Numbered from the stretch's first letter, positions 1 to 9,370 are shown. The stretch: 64,000 bases of DNA from Amycolatopsis acidicola (GCF_007713735.2 NZ_VMNW02000010.1:62001-126000); one strand, 5' to 3'. The notes: generated from the sequence alone by a model not told the origin. Translations and numbers: made by a program.

Positions 1-391
1 CGACCAGCCGCATCCCGCCGCGGCGTGCCAGGTCCAGCAGACGCTGCTGCGCGGGCTGTCCGGCCTCGCCGATCTCCGAGAACCCCGAAGCGAAGATGAT
101 CGCCGCGCCGACCCCGGCCTCGGCACACCGCTGGACGGCCGTTTCCACCGAAGCCGCGGGCACCACGATGATGGCGAGATCGACCGGGCCGGGGACGTCC
201 GCGATGTCGCTGTAGGCGGGTACGCCCTGTACTTCACGGTGCCGCGGGTTGATCGCGTAGATCCTGCCGCGATAGCCGTACTTCTTCAAATAGTCCAGTG
301 GACGGCCGGAAAGCTTGTCCGGATCCGACGAAGCGCCGTACACCAGCACGCTTTCCGGCCGGAACAGCAACTCCGCGACGGGACGGCTCAT
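1..391 (-). CDS. ADP-forming acyl-CoA synthetase (CoA-binding domain), C-terminus beyond left edge
   Basis: Only the first ~130 residues lie in the window; the gene runs off the left end. The reading begins [20 protein letters not shown] and has the Rossmann-type CoA-binding start [13 protein letters not shown], followed by AINP and the IIFASGFSE stretch, all typical of acetate/acyl-CoA ligases (ADP-forming) and their acyltransferase relatives. Such enzymes make acyl-CoA from acid, ATP and CoA, or run in reverse. The ATG at 391 overlaps the stop of the upstream crotonase gene (ATGA), so it is the last visible member of the leftward operon starting near 4849. Subunit type (alpha only or alpha-beta fusion) cannot be told. 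Confidence 0.85.
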   Translation of the reverse strand, partial: MSRPVAELLFRPESVLVYGASSDPDKLSGRPLDYLKKYGYRGRIYAINPRHREVQGVPAYSDIADVPGPVDLAIIVVPAASVETAVQRCAEAGVGAAIIFASGFSEIGEAGQPAQQRLLDLARRGGMRLV

Positions 392-1194
392 GAGTGCACT
401 TCACCCTTGAACACCGGCGCGCGGCGTTCCCGGTGCGAGGCGACACCTTCGACCACGTCGGGCCCGCCGAACCCGAGAAACTCCAGGCCCAGCGACGCGT
501 CGAACAACGGACCCGCCTGGCGGTACCACTGGTTGAGCGAGTACTTCGTCCAGCGGATCGCCTCCTGCGCCCCGCTGCTGAGCTTTTCGGCGATCCCCCG
601 CGCGGTGTCGAGCAGTTCGCTCTCGTCGACCGTCAAGGAAACCAATCCCGCCCGCTCGGCCTCCTCACCCGAGATCTTCTCGCACGTCAGCAGGAGGTAC
701 TTCGCCTTGGCCATCCCGCACAGCAACGGCCACACCATCGAAGCGTGGTCCCCGGCCGCGACACCGAGCCGGGTGTGCCCGTCGATGATCCGCGCGGTGC
801 GCGCCGCGATCGAGATGTCGGCCATCAGCGCCACGACCAGTCCCGCGCCGACGGCGGGCCCATGAATCGCCGAGATGATCGGCTTGTTGCAGTTCAGGAG
901 GTTGTAGAACAGGTCCCGCGACTCGCGCATCACGCGCATCCGCACGCCGTAGTCGGCGATCTGTGCTTCGATCAGATCGAAGCTGCCGCCCGCCGAAAAC
1001 GCCTTGCCGGCGCCGCGGACCACGACGGCGCGCACCGCGGGGTCGGCGTCGATCACGGGCCAGATCTTCGCGATCTGGGTGTGCACGGTCTCGTCGACCG
1101 CGTTGAGATTGGGGCCGTCGAACACCACCTCGAGCACGCCGGGCTGAGTGTTCTCGAACGTGAGGCCCGAAAACTCCTTGTACTTGCCGAGCAT
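388..1194 (-). CDS. Enoyl-CoA hydratase/isomerase (crotonase) family protein
   Basis: A 268-residue crotonase-fold protein. It has the oxyanion-hole region AFSAGGSFD and the second region [19 protein letters not shown]. The two glutamates used by classical hydratases are not at their usual places (GAGLVVAL and [14 protein letters not shown] instead of FExxLA and xPExxxG), so it may be an isomerase, thioesterase-like or other crotonase rather than a standard hydratase. ATG 1194 is chosen because AGGAAGGCAGGAG lies just before it; an in-frame TTG at 1224 overlaps the upstream stop and would add 10 residues. It sits between an SDR and an ADP-forming ligase gene and overlaps the latter by 4 bases. 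Confidence 0.85.
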   Translation of the reverse strand: MLGKYKEFSGLTFENTQPGVLEVVFDGPNLNAVDETVHTQIAKIWPVIDADPAVRAVVVRGAGKAFSAGGSFDLIEAQIADYGVRMRVMRESRDLFYNLLNCNKPIISAIHGPAVGAGLVVALMADISIAARTARIIDGHTRLGVAAGDHASMVWPLLCGMAKAKYLLLTCEKISGEEAERAGLVSLTVDESELLDTARGIAEKLSSGAQEAIRWTKYSLNQWYRQAGPLFDASLGLEFLGFGGPDVVEGVASHRERRAPVFKGEVHS

Positions 1195-1220
1195 CCGCTC
1201 CTGCCTTCCTTCTCGGGTGG

Positions 1221-1955
1221 TCAAATTCCCCGGCCGCCGGTGACTTCCAGGACGGCACCGTTCACATAGGACGCGAGCGGAGAGGCGAGGAACACCGCGG
1301 CGCCCGCGACCTCACTCGGTTCTCCCGCGCGGCCCAGCGGCACTTCCGCCTCCTTGGCGGCGAAGATCTCCGGTTTCATCGCCAGCGTCATGGCGGTGCG
1401 CACCAGACCCGGCTGCACCGCGTTCACGCGCACTCCGGAGGGGCCGAGCTCCTTGGCCGCGGCTTTGGTCAGGCCGACCAGGCCGGCTTTCGCCGCGCTG
1501 TAGTTGGTCTGGCCCGGGTTGCCGATCTTGCCCGACAACGAGGACATGTTGATCACACAGCCGCTCTTCTGCTTGCGGAACAGCGGCGCGACCGCCCGCG
1601 TCCCCAGCCACGCGCCCTTGAGGCTCACCCCGAGCACGAGGTCGAAGTCGGTTCCGGCGAGTTTGGCCAGGTATCCGTCGCGGGTCACGCCCGCGTTGTT
1701 GACCAGGACGTCCAGGCGGCCGAACCGGTCCAGGCACGCCTGGACCAGCTCCGCCTGATCCTGTTCGGACATCACGTCACACTGGCGGCCTTCGGCATCG
1801 CCGTTCAGCGAACCGGCCGCCGCCTTCGCCTTGTCACCGTCCACGTCGGCGATCAGTACACGCGCGCCTTCCGCGCTGAACGCCTCCGCGATGGCCAGGC
1901 CGATGCCCTGCCCGCCACCGGTCACGATGGCGACCTGGTCCTGCAGCAGTCCCAC
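1221..1955 (-). CDS. SDR family oxidoreductase (FabG-like)
   Basis: A 244-residue classical short-chain dehydrogenase. Visible are the cofactor motif TGGGQGIG near residue 12, NNAG, catalytic Ser in NMSSLSG, and YSAAK (Tyr and Lys), ending in a VTGGRGI tail. It probably oxidises or reduces a hydroxyacyl/ketoacyl-CoA intermediate made by the operon. Start is GTG 1955 with GGAAGGAAC upstream; it follows the acyl-CoA synthetase by 24 bases. Substrate is not predictable from sequence; NAD(P) preference is uncertain, with Asp after the second strand (IADVDGD) favouring NAD. Confidence 0.9.
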   Translation of the reverse strand: MGLLQDQVAIVTGGGQGIGLAIAEAFSAEGARVLIADVDGDKAKAAAGSLNGDAEGRQCDVMSEQDQAELVQACLDRFGRLDVLVNNAGVTRDGYLAKLAGTDFDLVLGVSLKGAWLGTRAVAPLFRKQKSGCVINMSSLSGKIGNPGQTNYSAAKAGLVGLTKAAAKELGPSGVRVNAVQPGLVRTAMTLAMKPEIFAAKEAEVPLGRAGEPSEVAGAAVFLASPLASYVNGAVLEVTGGRGI

Positions 1956-1979
1956 GATGTTCCTTCCGTTCGAAGATCT

Positions 1980-3947
1980 CTACGCGTTCGCGGCGGGGAT
2001 GGCGTCCAGCGGGGTGGCCGGGTCGAGCGAGGACAGGTCGCCCACCGGTTCGCCGAGATGGCGCGCGCGGATCGCGCGGCGCATGATCTTCCCGTTCTTG
2101 GTCTTGGGCAACGTCTTCACGACGTGCAGTGAGGGGGCGAAAGCCTTACCCACGTTGGCCAGCGCGGTCGCGACGAGGTCGTCATTCCCCGCCTCGCCTC
2201 GCGGGACCACGAACGCCACCACGCGTTGACCGCGCTGGGCGTCCGGCACGCCGATCACCGCGGCTTCGGCTATGCGCCGGTCCTTGAGCAGCGCGGCCTC
2301 GATCTCGGCCGGGCCGACCCGCCTGCCGGAAACCTTGATCGTGTCGTCGGACCGGCCGTGGATCCGCCAGGTGCCGGACTCGTCGACGCTCGTGAGGTCG
2401 CCGTGCAGCCAGACCCCGTCCCATTTGCTCCAGTAGGTTTCGAGGTAACGCTCGCGGTCCTGCCAGAACGCGTGCGTCATCCCGGGCCACGTATTGTGCA
2501 CGGTCAGTTCGCCGACCTGGCCGGTCACCGGTTTCCCGGCGGCGTCGAGCACCGCCACGTCCATGCCGGGCAGCGGCCCGTTGAACGACGCCGGTTCCGC
2601 GGGCAGGAACGGGTAGGCCACGAGGATGCCACCGCCGGTTTCGGTACCCCCGCTGTAGTTCACGATCGGCCGCCGGGAGCCGCCGACCTGATCGAACAGC
2701 CAGTGCCAGGTCGGGGAGTCCCAGGCCTCGCCGGTGGAGGCGAACGCCCGCAACCGGCTCAGGTCGCCGAAATCCTGGTCGCCGCGGGCCATCAGGGCGC
2801 GGGCGGCGGTGGGCGCGATGCCCTGGAAGGTCACGCCGTTCCGTTCGGCGATCTCCCAGAGACGGCCCGGCCCGGGGTAGTCGGGCACACCTTCGGTGAG
2901 CACGATCGTCGCGCCGAGCTGCAGCCCGCCCAGGATCATCAGCGGGCCGAGCATCCAGCCGAGGTCGGCGATCCAGGCGATCACGTCGTCGGCGTGGATG
3001 TCGAAACCGTACGCGAAATCGGTCGCCGCCTTCACGGTGAATCCCGCGTGCGAGTGCAGGATGCCCTTCGGCTTCCCGGTCGTCCCGGAGGTGTAGATGA
3101 TCGTCAGCGGGTCGTTCGATTCGGTGTCGGCGACCGGCACGGGCGGCGGGTCCACCGGGAGCTCGTCCCAGTAGACGTCGCGGCCCGCGGTCATCGGCAC
3201 CCCGTCCGCAAGGTGCCGCACCACGATCGCGTGCCGCACCGTGGGAGACTCCGCCAGGGCCTGGTCCGCGATGTCCTTCAGCGCGACCCGCTTGCCCCGG
3301 CGCGTGGTGCCGTCGGCGGTCACCAGCGCCACCGCGCCGGAGTCGCGAAGGCGTGCCGCCAGCGCATCCGGGCCGTAGCCGGTGAAGGCCGGTACCGAGA
3401 TCGCGCCGAGCATCGCGCAGCCGAGGAAGGCCACGACCGCCTCGGGCACGACGGGCAGGAACAACACCACCCGGTCACCACGGCCGACCCCGAGCTGGGC
3501 GAGGTTCGCGGCGAACCGCCGGACCTGAGCGCTCAGCTCCCCGAAGGTCAGCGTCCGCCGTTGACCGCCGTCTCCTTCGTAGACCACGGCTTCCTTGGCC
3601 GCCAGGTCACTCTCGCCGTGCCGGTGTGCGCACAGAGTCGCCGCGTTGATCCGGCCCCCGGGAAACCATTGGGGGAACAGTCTTCCCGCGCTCTCGTCGA
3701 CGACGCGCTCGAACGGCGTGGTGAACGTGATGTCCAGGTCCTCCACCACCGACCGCCAGAACCATTCCGGATCGGCGACCGACGCCTCGTGCAGTTCCTG
3801 GAGCCCGTCGAAACCCCAGCTCTTCATCGCCCGCAGCAACCGGCTGCGGGCACGGACGGTCTCATCCGGTACCCATGCCGGATGGGCGGCTGCCGCGGAC
3901 GGCCCCGGTCCTCGCATCATCGGCTCCTCGTCACTTCCGGTGGTCAC
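1980..3947 (-). CDS. AMP-forming acyl-CoA synthetase (acetyl/acetoacetyl-CoA synthetase-like)
   Basis: A ~655-residue adenylate-forming enzyme. The N-terminal ACS-type lead contains WFWRSVVEDL. The P-loop motif YTSGTTGKPKG follows near residue 287, then YSGGTETGGG, a C-terminal GRSDDTIKVSGRRVGPAEIE hinge and the lysine motif KTKNGKIMRR. The length and the N-terminal extension resemble acetyl-CoA, propionyl-CoA and acetoacetyl-CoA synthetases more than fatty-acid ligases. GTG 3947 overlaps the upstream lyase stop; ATG at 3920 with GAGGAG before it is an equally credible start. It would activate the free acid of this operon with ATP and CoA in the cytoplasm. Confidence 0.9.
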   Translation of the reverse strand: MTTGSDEEPMMRGPGPSAAAAHPAWVPDETVRARSRLLRAMKSWGFDGLQELHEASVADPEWFWRSVVEDLDITFTTPFERVVDESAGRLFPQWFPGGRINAATLCAHRHGESDLAAKEAVVYEGDGGQRRTLTFGELSAQVRRFAANLAQLGVGRGDRVVLFLPVVPEAVVAFLGCAMLGAISVPAFTGYGPDALAARLRDSGAVALVTADGTTRRGKRVALKDIADQALAESPTVRHAIVVRHLADGVPMTAGRDVYWDELPVDPPPVPVADTESNDPLTIIYTSGTTGKPKGILHSHAGFTVKAATDFAYGFDIHADDVIAWIADLGWMLGPLMILGGLQLGATIVLTEGVPDYPGPGRLWEIAERNGVTFQGIAPTAARALMARGDQDFGDLSRLRAFASTGEAWDSPTWHWLFDQVGGSRRPIVNYSGGTETGGGILVAYPFLPAEPASFNGPLPGMDVAVLDAAGKPVTGQVGELTVHNTWPGMTHAFWQDRERYLETYWSKWDGVWLHGDLTSVDESGTWRIHGRSDDTIKVSGRRVGPAEIEAALLKDRRIAEAAVIGVPDAQRGQRVVAFVVPRGEAGNDDLVATALANVGKAFAPSLHVVKTLPKTKNGKIMRRAIRARHLGEPVGDLSSLDPATPLDAIPAANA

Positions 3948-4849
3948 TTCGCCGCGGCGCCGGCCGCGTCGAGCTGACGGGCGTACTGGAGCACCTCGCG
4001 TGCTGTCTTGATGTGCGCGTAGTCGATGTGCATGTCCTCATAGCGCACGGCCGCGGCGCCTTCGGCCTCCGCCTTCTCGAAGGCGGCGATCATGCCCTCG
4101 TAGAACTCGATCTCGAACCGCGAGGGGCTGAACACCTCGTTCGCCACGGCGATGTGCGAGGGATGGATCAACACCTGGCCGCGGAACCCGAGTTCCCGGT
4201 TCTGGCGCGAGAAGTTCCGTGCGCCTTCGGTGTCGGTCAGGTCCTGCCAGACGCCGACGATCGGGAATTCCAATCCCGCCGCACGCGCCGCGAGCAACGC
4301 TTTGCTGCGCAGGTACATCGTTTCGGCGCCGGCGGGGGTGAACTGGAACCCGATCGACCGCGACACGTCCGCGTCCCTGGCCGTTCCGGCGAACAGTGTC
4401 GCCACCCGGGGCGAAGCGGTGGCGATCCGATCGCAGTTCGCATATGCCTCAGCGGTTTCCAGCGAGCACAGGAACTCCAGCTTCCCCGGCTCGACCCCGT
4501 TGCGGCGTTCGAAGTGCGTCACCAGTGCGTCGAAGCCGACGATGTCGTCCGGCCCGTAGGTCTTCGGGAGCACGAACCCGTCCAGGCCGGGGATCGCGAC
4601 CGCCTCGATGTCGTCCCCGGACATGCCGGTGTCCAGCGAGTTCAGCCGCACATAGAGCGCGACGTCCGAGCCGGCCTTCCGCAGCCGGGTGATCGTGGCG
4701 GCCACTTCGGCACGGCCCTGGGCCTTGAGGTCGAGCGGAACCGAGTCCTCCAGATCGAGGATCAGCCCGTCCGCGCCGGCGGCCACCCCCTTCTCGGCCC
4801 AGTTCCCCCGGTGGCCCGGCACGAACAACAGTGAACGCAGTGGCCTCAC
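3944..4849 (-). CDS. HpcH/HpaI aldolase / CitE-like CoA-ester lyase
   Basis: A 301-residue TIM-barrel lyase of the citrate lyase beta / malyl-CoA lyase family. It begins VRPLRSLLFVPGHRG and has the metal-binding DLEDSVP, the substrate-binding RLNS, and the C-terminal LIHPSH typical of the family. Members cleave (methyl)malyl-, citramalyl- or hydroxymethylglutaryl-like CoA esters to acetyl-CoA or propionyl-CoA plus an oxoacid. GTG 4849 is chosen because GAGGAGGT precedes it; a longer open frame to 4987 runs through the operator repeats and is unlikely to be coding. It is the first gene of the leftward operon, divergent from the CoA-transferase at 5061. Confidence 0.88.
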   Translation of the reverse strand: MRPLRSLLFVPGHRGNWAEKGVAAGADGLILDLEDSVPLDLKAQGRAEVAATITRLRKAGSDVALYVRLNSLDTGMSGDDIEAVAIPGLDGFVLPKTYGPDDIVGFDALVTHFERRNGVEPGKLEFLCSLETAEAYANCDRIATASPRVATLFAGTARDADVSRSIGFQFTPAGAETMYLRSKALLAARAAGLEFPIVGVWQDLTDTEGARNFSRQNRELGFRGQVLIHPSHIAVANEVFSPSRFEIEFYEGMIAAFEKAEAEGAAAVRYEDMHIDYAHIKTAREVLQYARQLDAAGAAAK

Positions 4850-4884
4850 GATACCTCCTCGTCGCGGCAGATGGCTGCAACAGT

Positions 4885-4976
4885 ACACAATATATGATGC
4901 TGGAACAAGAACGGCAGGTGCGGAGATCGCTTCTAGCTGCATGTTTGGCGATTCAGCTAAATATATGATGCTTGCC
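4885..4976. promoter_or_regulatory. Divergent promoter with two direct operator-like repeats
   Basis: The 211 bases between the lyase and CoA-transferase genes hold two copies of the 13-base string AATATATGATGCT (4889-4901 and 4960-4972), 71 bases apart. Each carries TATGAT, a good -10-like hexamer. In such GC-rich DNA these AT-rich copies stand out, and related sites occur in other promoters of the window. The likely binders are the FCD-GntR proteins encoded at 7.7-10.1 kb; that link is inference. Confidence 0.6.
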
Positions 4977-5060
4977 AGAGGGTTCACATCGGCACAGCGA
5001 CGTGATAGGAACTGAAAGCACGTGCACGACGATGGTGCGCCGAGGCGAAGAGGTGAGCAG

Positions 5061-6275
5061 GTGCGGCGAAAGCCCCTTCAGAACATCCGTGTCCTCGAGT
5101 TCGGGGGCTACATCTCCGCCCCCTACGCGAGCTCACTGCTCGCGGCGCTCGGAGCGGACGTCGTGAAAGTCGAGCGGCCGGGAACCGGTGAGGACTTCCG
5201 CCGCGCGCAGGACGACCGCAGCCCGTACTTCCGGCAGTACAACGCCGGGAAGCGCAGTTTCGCCGTCGATCTCAAGGATCCGCGCGGAGTGGAACTGGTC
5301 AAGGAGGTCCTGCCGCGGTTCGACGTGCTGCTGGAGAACCTGCGGCCGGGCAAGCTCGCCGCGCTCGGTCTCGGCCCGGACGTCTGCCGGGAACTGCGCC
5401 CGGATCTCGTGTACACCTCCGTCACCGGGTTCGGCGACGGAGGGCCGCTGCGCGCCCGCGCCGCCTACGATTCCATCGGCCAGGCCGTCGGCGGCATCTA
5501 CTCGATCCTCAGCGACGCGGGTTCCGCCCAGATCTCCGGCACCTGCCTCGCCGATCTGGTGACCGGCCTGTCCACGGCCACCGGAATCCTCGCCGCGCTG
5601 GTCGGCCGGGCGGACTCCGGTCTCGGGGAACATCTCCAGACCTCGATGATGGAAGCGGTCAGCACCGTCACGATCGACGCCATCACCCAGTTCTTCGACG
5701 ACGGGCACACCGACCCGGCCCGGCAAAGCCGCCACCCCCAGGCGCAGAACTTCTGCCTCAAGACCGCCTCCGGCGAGGACATCACCCTGCACCTGTCGTC
5801 GTCCCAGAAGTTCTGGCTGGCGTTGCTGGAAGCGATGGGCCGCCACGACCTCGCCGATGACCCGCGCTTCGTCACCTACGCGCGGCGCTGGGACAACTAC
5901 TTCGAACTCGCCGAAATCGTGCAGGCCGAGTTCCTCCGGAAACCCGCCCGTGAATGGGAAAAACTGCTCAGCGAGGCCGATGTCCCGTTCGCCCCCGTAC
6001 TGGGGATGGGCGGCTACCTGTCGCACCCGCAGACCGAATGGCTCGAAGTCACCGAACCCGAGACCGACGGCCTGGCGCTCGTGCGCCCGCCGTGGCGGTT
6101 TTCCGGCGCACGCCCGGAACGCGGCCGCGTCACACCGCGCGTCGGCCAGCACAGCCGGGAAATCGCGGCCGAGGTCTGCGGCGAGTCCCGTGTGGACGCA
6201 CTCGTCGCCGCCGGCGTCCTGTTCACCGCAGACACCTCCGAAACCTCCGCAGCGGAAAGGGAAACCCATGCCTGA
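5061..6275 (+). CDS. CaiB/BaiF (family III) CoA-transferase
   Basis: A ~404-residue family III CoA-transferase, which moves CoA between acyl-CoA and free acids. The start NIRVLEFGGYISAPYASSLL, then GADVVKVERPG, NAGKRSFAVDLKDPRG and the catalytic aspartate in CLADLVTG are all in place. GTG 5061 has AAGAGGTG about seven bases upstream and puts the family's usual N-terminus in register; a GTG at 5022 would add 13 residues. Its end overlaps the MmgE/PrpD gene by eight bases, so the two are translationally coupled. With the divergent CitE-like lyase it suggests a CoA-ester route for a dicarboxylic or branched acid. Confidence 0.92.
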   Translation: MRRKPLQNIRVLEFGGYISAPYASSLLAALGADVVKVERPGTGEDFRRAQDDRSPYFRQYNAGKRSFAVDLKDPRGVELVKEVLPRFDVLLENLRPGKLAALGLGPDVCRELRPDLVYTSVTGFGDGGPLRARAAYDSIGQAVGGIYSILSDAGSAQISGTCLADLVTGLSTATGILAALVGRADSGLGEHLQTSMMEAVSTVTIDAITQFFDDGHTDPARQSRHPQAQNFCLKTASGEDITLHLSSSQKFWLALLEAMGRHDLADDPRFVTYARRWDNYFELAEIVQAEFLRKPAREWEKLLSEADVPFAPVLGMGGYLSHPQTEWLEVTEPETDGLALVRPPWRFSGARPERGRVTPRVGQHSREIAAEVCGESRVDALVAAGVLFTADTSETSAAERETHA

Positions 6276-7707
6276 CACACTCGCCGAACAGCTCGCCCGG
6301 TTCAGCGCCGCGACCGAAACCCCGAATCTCCCGGACGCGGTCGTAGCAGAGAGCAAGCGGCTCGTGCTGGACTCGATCGGCTGCGCGCTCGCCGCCACCG
6401 GAGAACCGCGCGGGCGCATCGGCATCGAGTACGGCCTGATGACCGGGGGTACGGGCGGGGACGCCACGATCCTCGGCACCGGTGACCGTACTTCGGTGTT
6501 CGGCGCCGCCTTCGCCAACGGTGAACTGATGAACGCGCTCGACTTCGACGCCGTCCTGCCGCCGGGGCACGTCTCGCCCTACGTCCTGCCCGGCGCGCTC
6601 GCGTTCGGGGAAAGCCTGGGGATCTCCGGCAGCGAACTGATCGCGGCCGTCGCGCTCTCCCACGAGATGAGCTACCGGTTCGGCAAGGCCATGGATTACC
6701 TGCGCGACACCAAGAACGGTGAAGTCGCGCTCTCCCCGGTGCTCGGGTTCAGCAGCACGGTGTTCGGCGCGACCGCCGCGATCGGCAAGGTCAAGGGCTA
6801 CGACGCCGCCACGCTGGCGAACGCGCTGGCGATCGCGGCCAACATCTCGCCCGTCAACTCCCACCGTTCCTGGCTGGCCCACTCCCCCAGCTCCACGATC
6901 AAGTACCTGAACGCGGGCGTGCTCGTGCAGGCGGCATTGACCGCCGCGCATTTCGCCGAACTGGGCCACCGCGGCGACCTGCAGGTCCTGGACGACGCGG
7001 AGCACGGCTACCGGCGGTTCATCGGCACCGGCCGCTGGGTGCCCGAAACGCTCACCGACGGACTGGGCACCGAGTGGCGTTTCCCCGCCGAATCGACTCT
7101 CAAGCCTTACCCGCACTGCCGGATCCTGCACGCCCCGCTGGACGCTCTCACCGAGATCGTCGAGACCAACGACATCAAACCGGACGAGATCGACGCGATC
7201 CGCGCCTGGGGCGAGGCCTGGGTGCTGCACCCGGTGTGGCTCAACCGCGAGATCTCCCACGTGCACGACGCGCAGTTCTCCATCGCACACGGGCTCGCCG
7301 TCGGCGCGCACCGTGTCACCCCCAGCAAGGCCTGGCAGGACCCGGATCTGGTGTTCGGCAGCTCGGTGCGCGAGGTGATGGACAAGACCACCTTCCAGCC
7401 GCACCCCGACTGGGGCACCGAAATCGAGAAGCACCCGTCCAGCAGGCCCACCCGCATCGAGGTCGACGCGCGTGGCACGACGTTCAGCGCCGAACGCCGG
7501 TTCCCGAAGGGCAGCCCGTCCCCGGACCCCTCGACCCTGCTCACCACCGACGAGCTGGTCGCCAAGTTCCGCGTCAATGCCACAGGCGTCCTCACGGAGT
7601 CCGAAGTAGACAGTGTGCTCGGCTCACTGCTGGAACTGGAAAAGGTCGACGACATCAGCGGTCTCCTGCGCTCGCTCGGCGGCACGGCGGCCGCCCGGAC
7701 CGCCTGA
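6268..7707 (+). CDS. MmgE/PrpD family protein
   Basis: A 479-residue MmgE/PrpD-family protein, the fold of 2-methylcitrate dehydratase and cis-aconitate decarboxylase. The N-terminal helical domain reads LDSIGCALAATGEPRG and ALDFDAVLPPGHVSP; the later KPYPHCRILHAP and LPGALAFGESLG are family hallmarks. Members dehydrate, decarboxylate or isomerise polycarboxylic acids. The ATG at 6268 lies inside the CoA-transferase end with GGAAAGG upstream. It is followed after five bases by a GntR regulator. The exact reaction is unknown; two further paralogues lie at 52-54.8 kb. Confidence 0.9.
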   Translation: MPDTLAEQLARFSAATETPNLPDAVVAESKRLVLDSIGCALAATGEPRGRIGIEYGLMTGGTGGDATILGTGDRTSVFGAAFANGELMNALDFDAVLPPGHVSPYVLPGALAFGESLGISGSELIAAVALSHEMSYRFGKAMDYLRDTKNGEVALSPVLGFSSTVFGATAAIGKVKGYDAATLANALAIAANISPVNSHRSWLAHSPSSTIKYLNAGVLVQAALTAAHFAELGHRGDLQVLDDAEHGYRRFIGTGRWVPETLTDGLGTEWRFPAESTLKPYPHCRILHAPLDALTEIVETNDIKPDEIDAIRAWGEAWVLHPVWLNREISHVHDAQFSIAHGLAVGAHRVTPSKAWQDPDLVFGSSVREVMDKTTFQPHPDWGTEIEKHPSSRPTRIEVDARGTTFSAERRFPKGSPSPDPSTLLTTDELVAKFRVNATGVLTESEVDSVLGSLLELEKVDDISGLLRSLGGTAAARTA

Positions 7708-7712
7708 TCGGC

Positions 7713-8462
7713 GTGTCCATTTCGGATCGCCGCCCGTCGCGCGGGCAGGCCGTGAACGCGGACCGGCCCGCGCGGTGGACGGGGGCGGGCTGCCTCATCC
7801 CGGCGGAAACGCGCACGCACCGGAAGCAGCTCCCCGAGGAGGCCGCCTCCTACGCCCGCGAGCTGATCATCTCGGGAGCGGTCCGCCCCGGTGAATTCCT
7901 GCGGCTGGAAAGCATCGCGCAGGCGGTCGGCATCAGCAACACCCCTGTCCGGGAAGGCCTGCTTACCCTGCGCAGCGAGGGTTTCGTCCAGCTCGTCCCG
8001 CGGCGCGGTTTCGTGGTCGCGCCCTTCACTCCCCAGGACGTGCGCGACCTGTTCTGGGCACAGGCCCGCCTCGCCGGGGAGCTGGCGGCGCGCGCGGCCC
8101 AGAGCATCACGGGAGAACAGCTCGCCAGGCTGGAGGCGAACCTCGAGGAGTACGAACGGGCGAGCGCGGCGGGAGACGGGGGCAGGCTGGCCGCGCTGGG
8201 GCACCAGTTCCACCGCGAGGTCAACCTCGCCGCCGGCTCACACCGCCTCACCCTGGTGCTGGGCTCGATCGTCAAACAGCTGCCGAACCGGTTCTATGCC
8301 GGGATCGAAGGCCAGGTCGACGCCACGCGCGACGAGCACCCACTCGTACTGGACGCCCTGCGCCGGCGGCAGCCCCGGCTGGCACGCGGGATCATGGAAG
8401 AACACATCGCCGAGCGCGCCGAAAGCCTCACCAAGCTCCTGGCCGGCCGCGGCCTGTGGTGA
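7713..8462 (+). CDS. GntR family regulator with FCD domain (paralogue 1)
   Basis: A ~249-residue transcription regulator. Residues ~50-115 form the winged helix (GEFLRLESIAQAVGISNTPV, then RSEGFVQLVPRRGFVVA), followed by an all-helical FCD effector domain with metal-binding type histidines in LGHQFHREVN. Such proteins usually repress until an organic acid or CoA ester binds. It follows MmgE/PrpD closely in the same operon. Start choice is uncertain: GTG 7713 or GTG 7752, neither with a strong ribosome site. It is closely related to the next two regulators. Confidence 0.88.
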   Translation: MSISDRRPSRGQAVNADRPARWTGAGCLIPAETRTHRKQLPEEAASYARELIISGAVRPGEFLRLESIAQAVGISNTPVREGLLTLRSEGFVQLVPRRGFVVAPFTPQDVRDLFWAQARLAGELAARAAQSITGEQLARLEANLEEYERASAAGDGGRLAALGHQFHREVNLAAGSHRLTLVLGSIVKQLPNRFYAGIEGQVDATRDEHPLVLDALRRRQPRLARGIMEEHIAERAESLTKLLAGRGLW

Positions 8463-8664
8463 CACGCCCGTTCGTTGCCGATCCGGCCACAGCCAAGGCG
8501 GAAAAGGGTGCTATGAGCAGGTCCGCCGGCGGTTGGTGTCCGCCTGCTTCCGGTCGGATCGGTAACACGCCGCGCCTGAGTACACCCGGCTCCCGCACGG
8601 CAGGTCCCGGTTTCCGTATGATGGGCCGAACATATCCCGTATCACATTAAGTATAGAGAGAACG
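8463..8664. promoter_or_regulatory. Upstream region of second GntR gene
   Basis: About 200 bases without a convincing gene. The last 50 turn AT-rich (8626-8660) with CATATCCCGTATCACATTAA just before AGAGAGAACG and the start codon. This could be promoter plus a weak copy of the shared operator. A 45-codon open frame from ATG 8512 has no family resemblance and is not called. Confidence 0.35.
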
Positions 8665-9366
8665 ATGGTCGACGCGAGCACAGTCCGCGGGCGCGGGTCA
8701 CGACGGCAGCAGCTTCCCGAAGAGGTGGCCTCCTACGTCCGTGAGCTCATCATCTCCGGCGAGGTGCGGCCAGGAGAGTTCCTCCGGATGGAGCCGATCG
8801 CCGAAGCCGTCGGCGTGAGCAACACGCCGGTCCGTGAAGGCCTGCTTTCCCTGCGCAGTGAAGGTTTCGTCGAACTGGTGCCCCGCCGCGGGTTCGTCGT
8901 CGCGTCCTTCACCCGCCAAGACGTGCGCGACCTGTTCTGGGCACAGGCGCAGCTCGCGGGCGAGCTGGGCGCGCGCGCGGCCAAGACCATCACCTCCGAC
9001 CAGCTGGCGGTGCTCGAAACCAACGTCGCGGACTACGAGCGGGCCTTCGACGCGGGTGACCAGGCCCAGCTCGCCGAGCTCGGGCACCAGTTCCACCGGC
9101 AGATCAACCTCGCGGCGAACTCGCACCGGCTGGCGCTGCTGCTCGGCACTGTCGTCAGCCAGCTGCCCAACCGCTTCTACGCCCAGATCGAAGGGCACGT
9201 CGGCGGCACGAGGGAAGCGCACCCGCGGATCCTCGACGCGATCCGCAAGCGGGCGTCCCGCCAGGTGCGCTCGCTTATTTCCGAGCACATTCTCGAAGGC
9301 GGCGAACAGCTCGTCGGCATGCTCGAAGAGCGTGGCATGTGGGCGGACTCGCCCAGCACCTCCTGA
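8665..9366 (+). CDS. GntR family regulator with FCD domain (paralogue 2)
   Basis: A 233-residue FCD-type GntR protein. The winged helix spans about residues 15-75 (EFLRMEPIAEAVGVSNTPVR) and is nearly identical in its recognition helix to paralogues 1 and 3; the C-terminal domain has the helical LGHQFHRQIN stretch. ATG 8665 is preceded by AGAGAGAA. It is transcribed from its own upstream region and converges on paralogue 3. The near-identical recognition helices imply that the three proteins may read overlapping operators. Confidence 0.9.
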   Translation: MVDASTVRGRGSRRQQLPEEVASYVRELIISGEVRPGEFLRMEPIAEAVGVSNTPVREGLLSLRSEGFVELVPRRGFVVASFTRQDVRDLFWAQAQLAGELGARAAKTITSDQLAVLETNVADYERAFDAGDQAQLAELGHQFHRQINLAANSHRLALLLGTVVSQLPNRFYAQIEGHVGGTREAHPRILDAIRKRASRQVRSLISEHILEGGEQLVGMLEERGMWADSPSTS

Positions 9367-9370
9367 CGGC

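Noticed and set aside
2226..3977. A 583-codon plus-strand frame opposite the acyl-CoA synthetase
   Set aside because: Antisense shadow of a well-supported gene, with Arg/Gly/Val-rich sequence and no family features. Many similar frames in the window were set aside for the same reason.
5022..5060. Upstream GTG 5022 as the CoA-transferase start
   Set aside because: It would add residues not typical of the family, and GTG 5061 has the better ribosome site; it cannot be excluded.
8512..8649. A 45-codon open frame upstream of the second gntR
   Set aside because: No family resemblance or clear ribosome site, and it crosses the AT-rich promoter.
8640..8660. A copy of the AATATAT operator before the second gntR
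   Set aside because: Only CATTAAGTATA matches loosely; too weak to list with the others.
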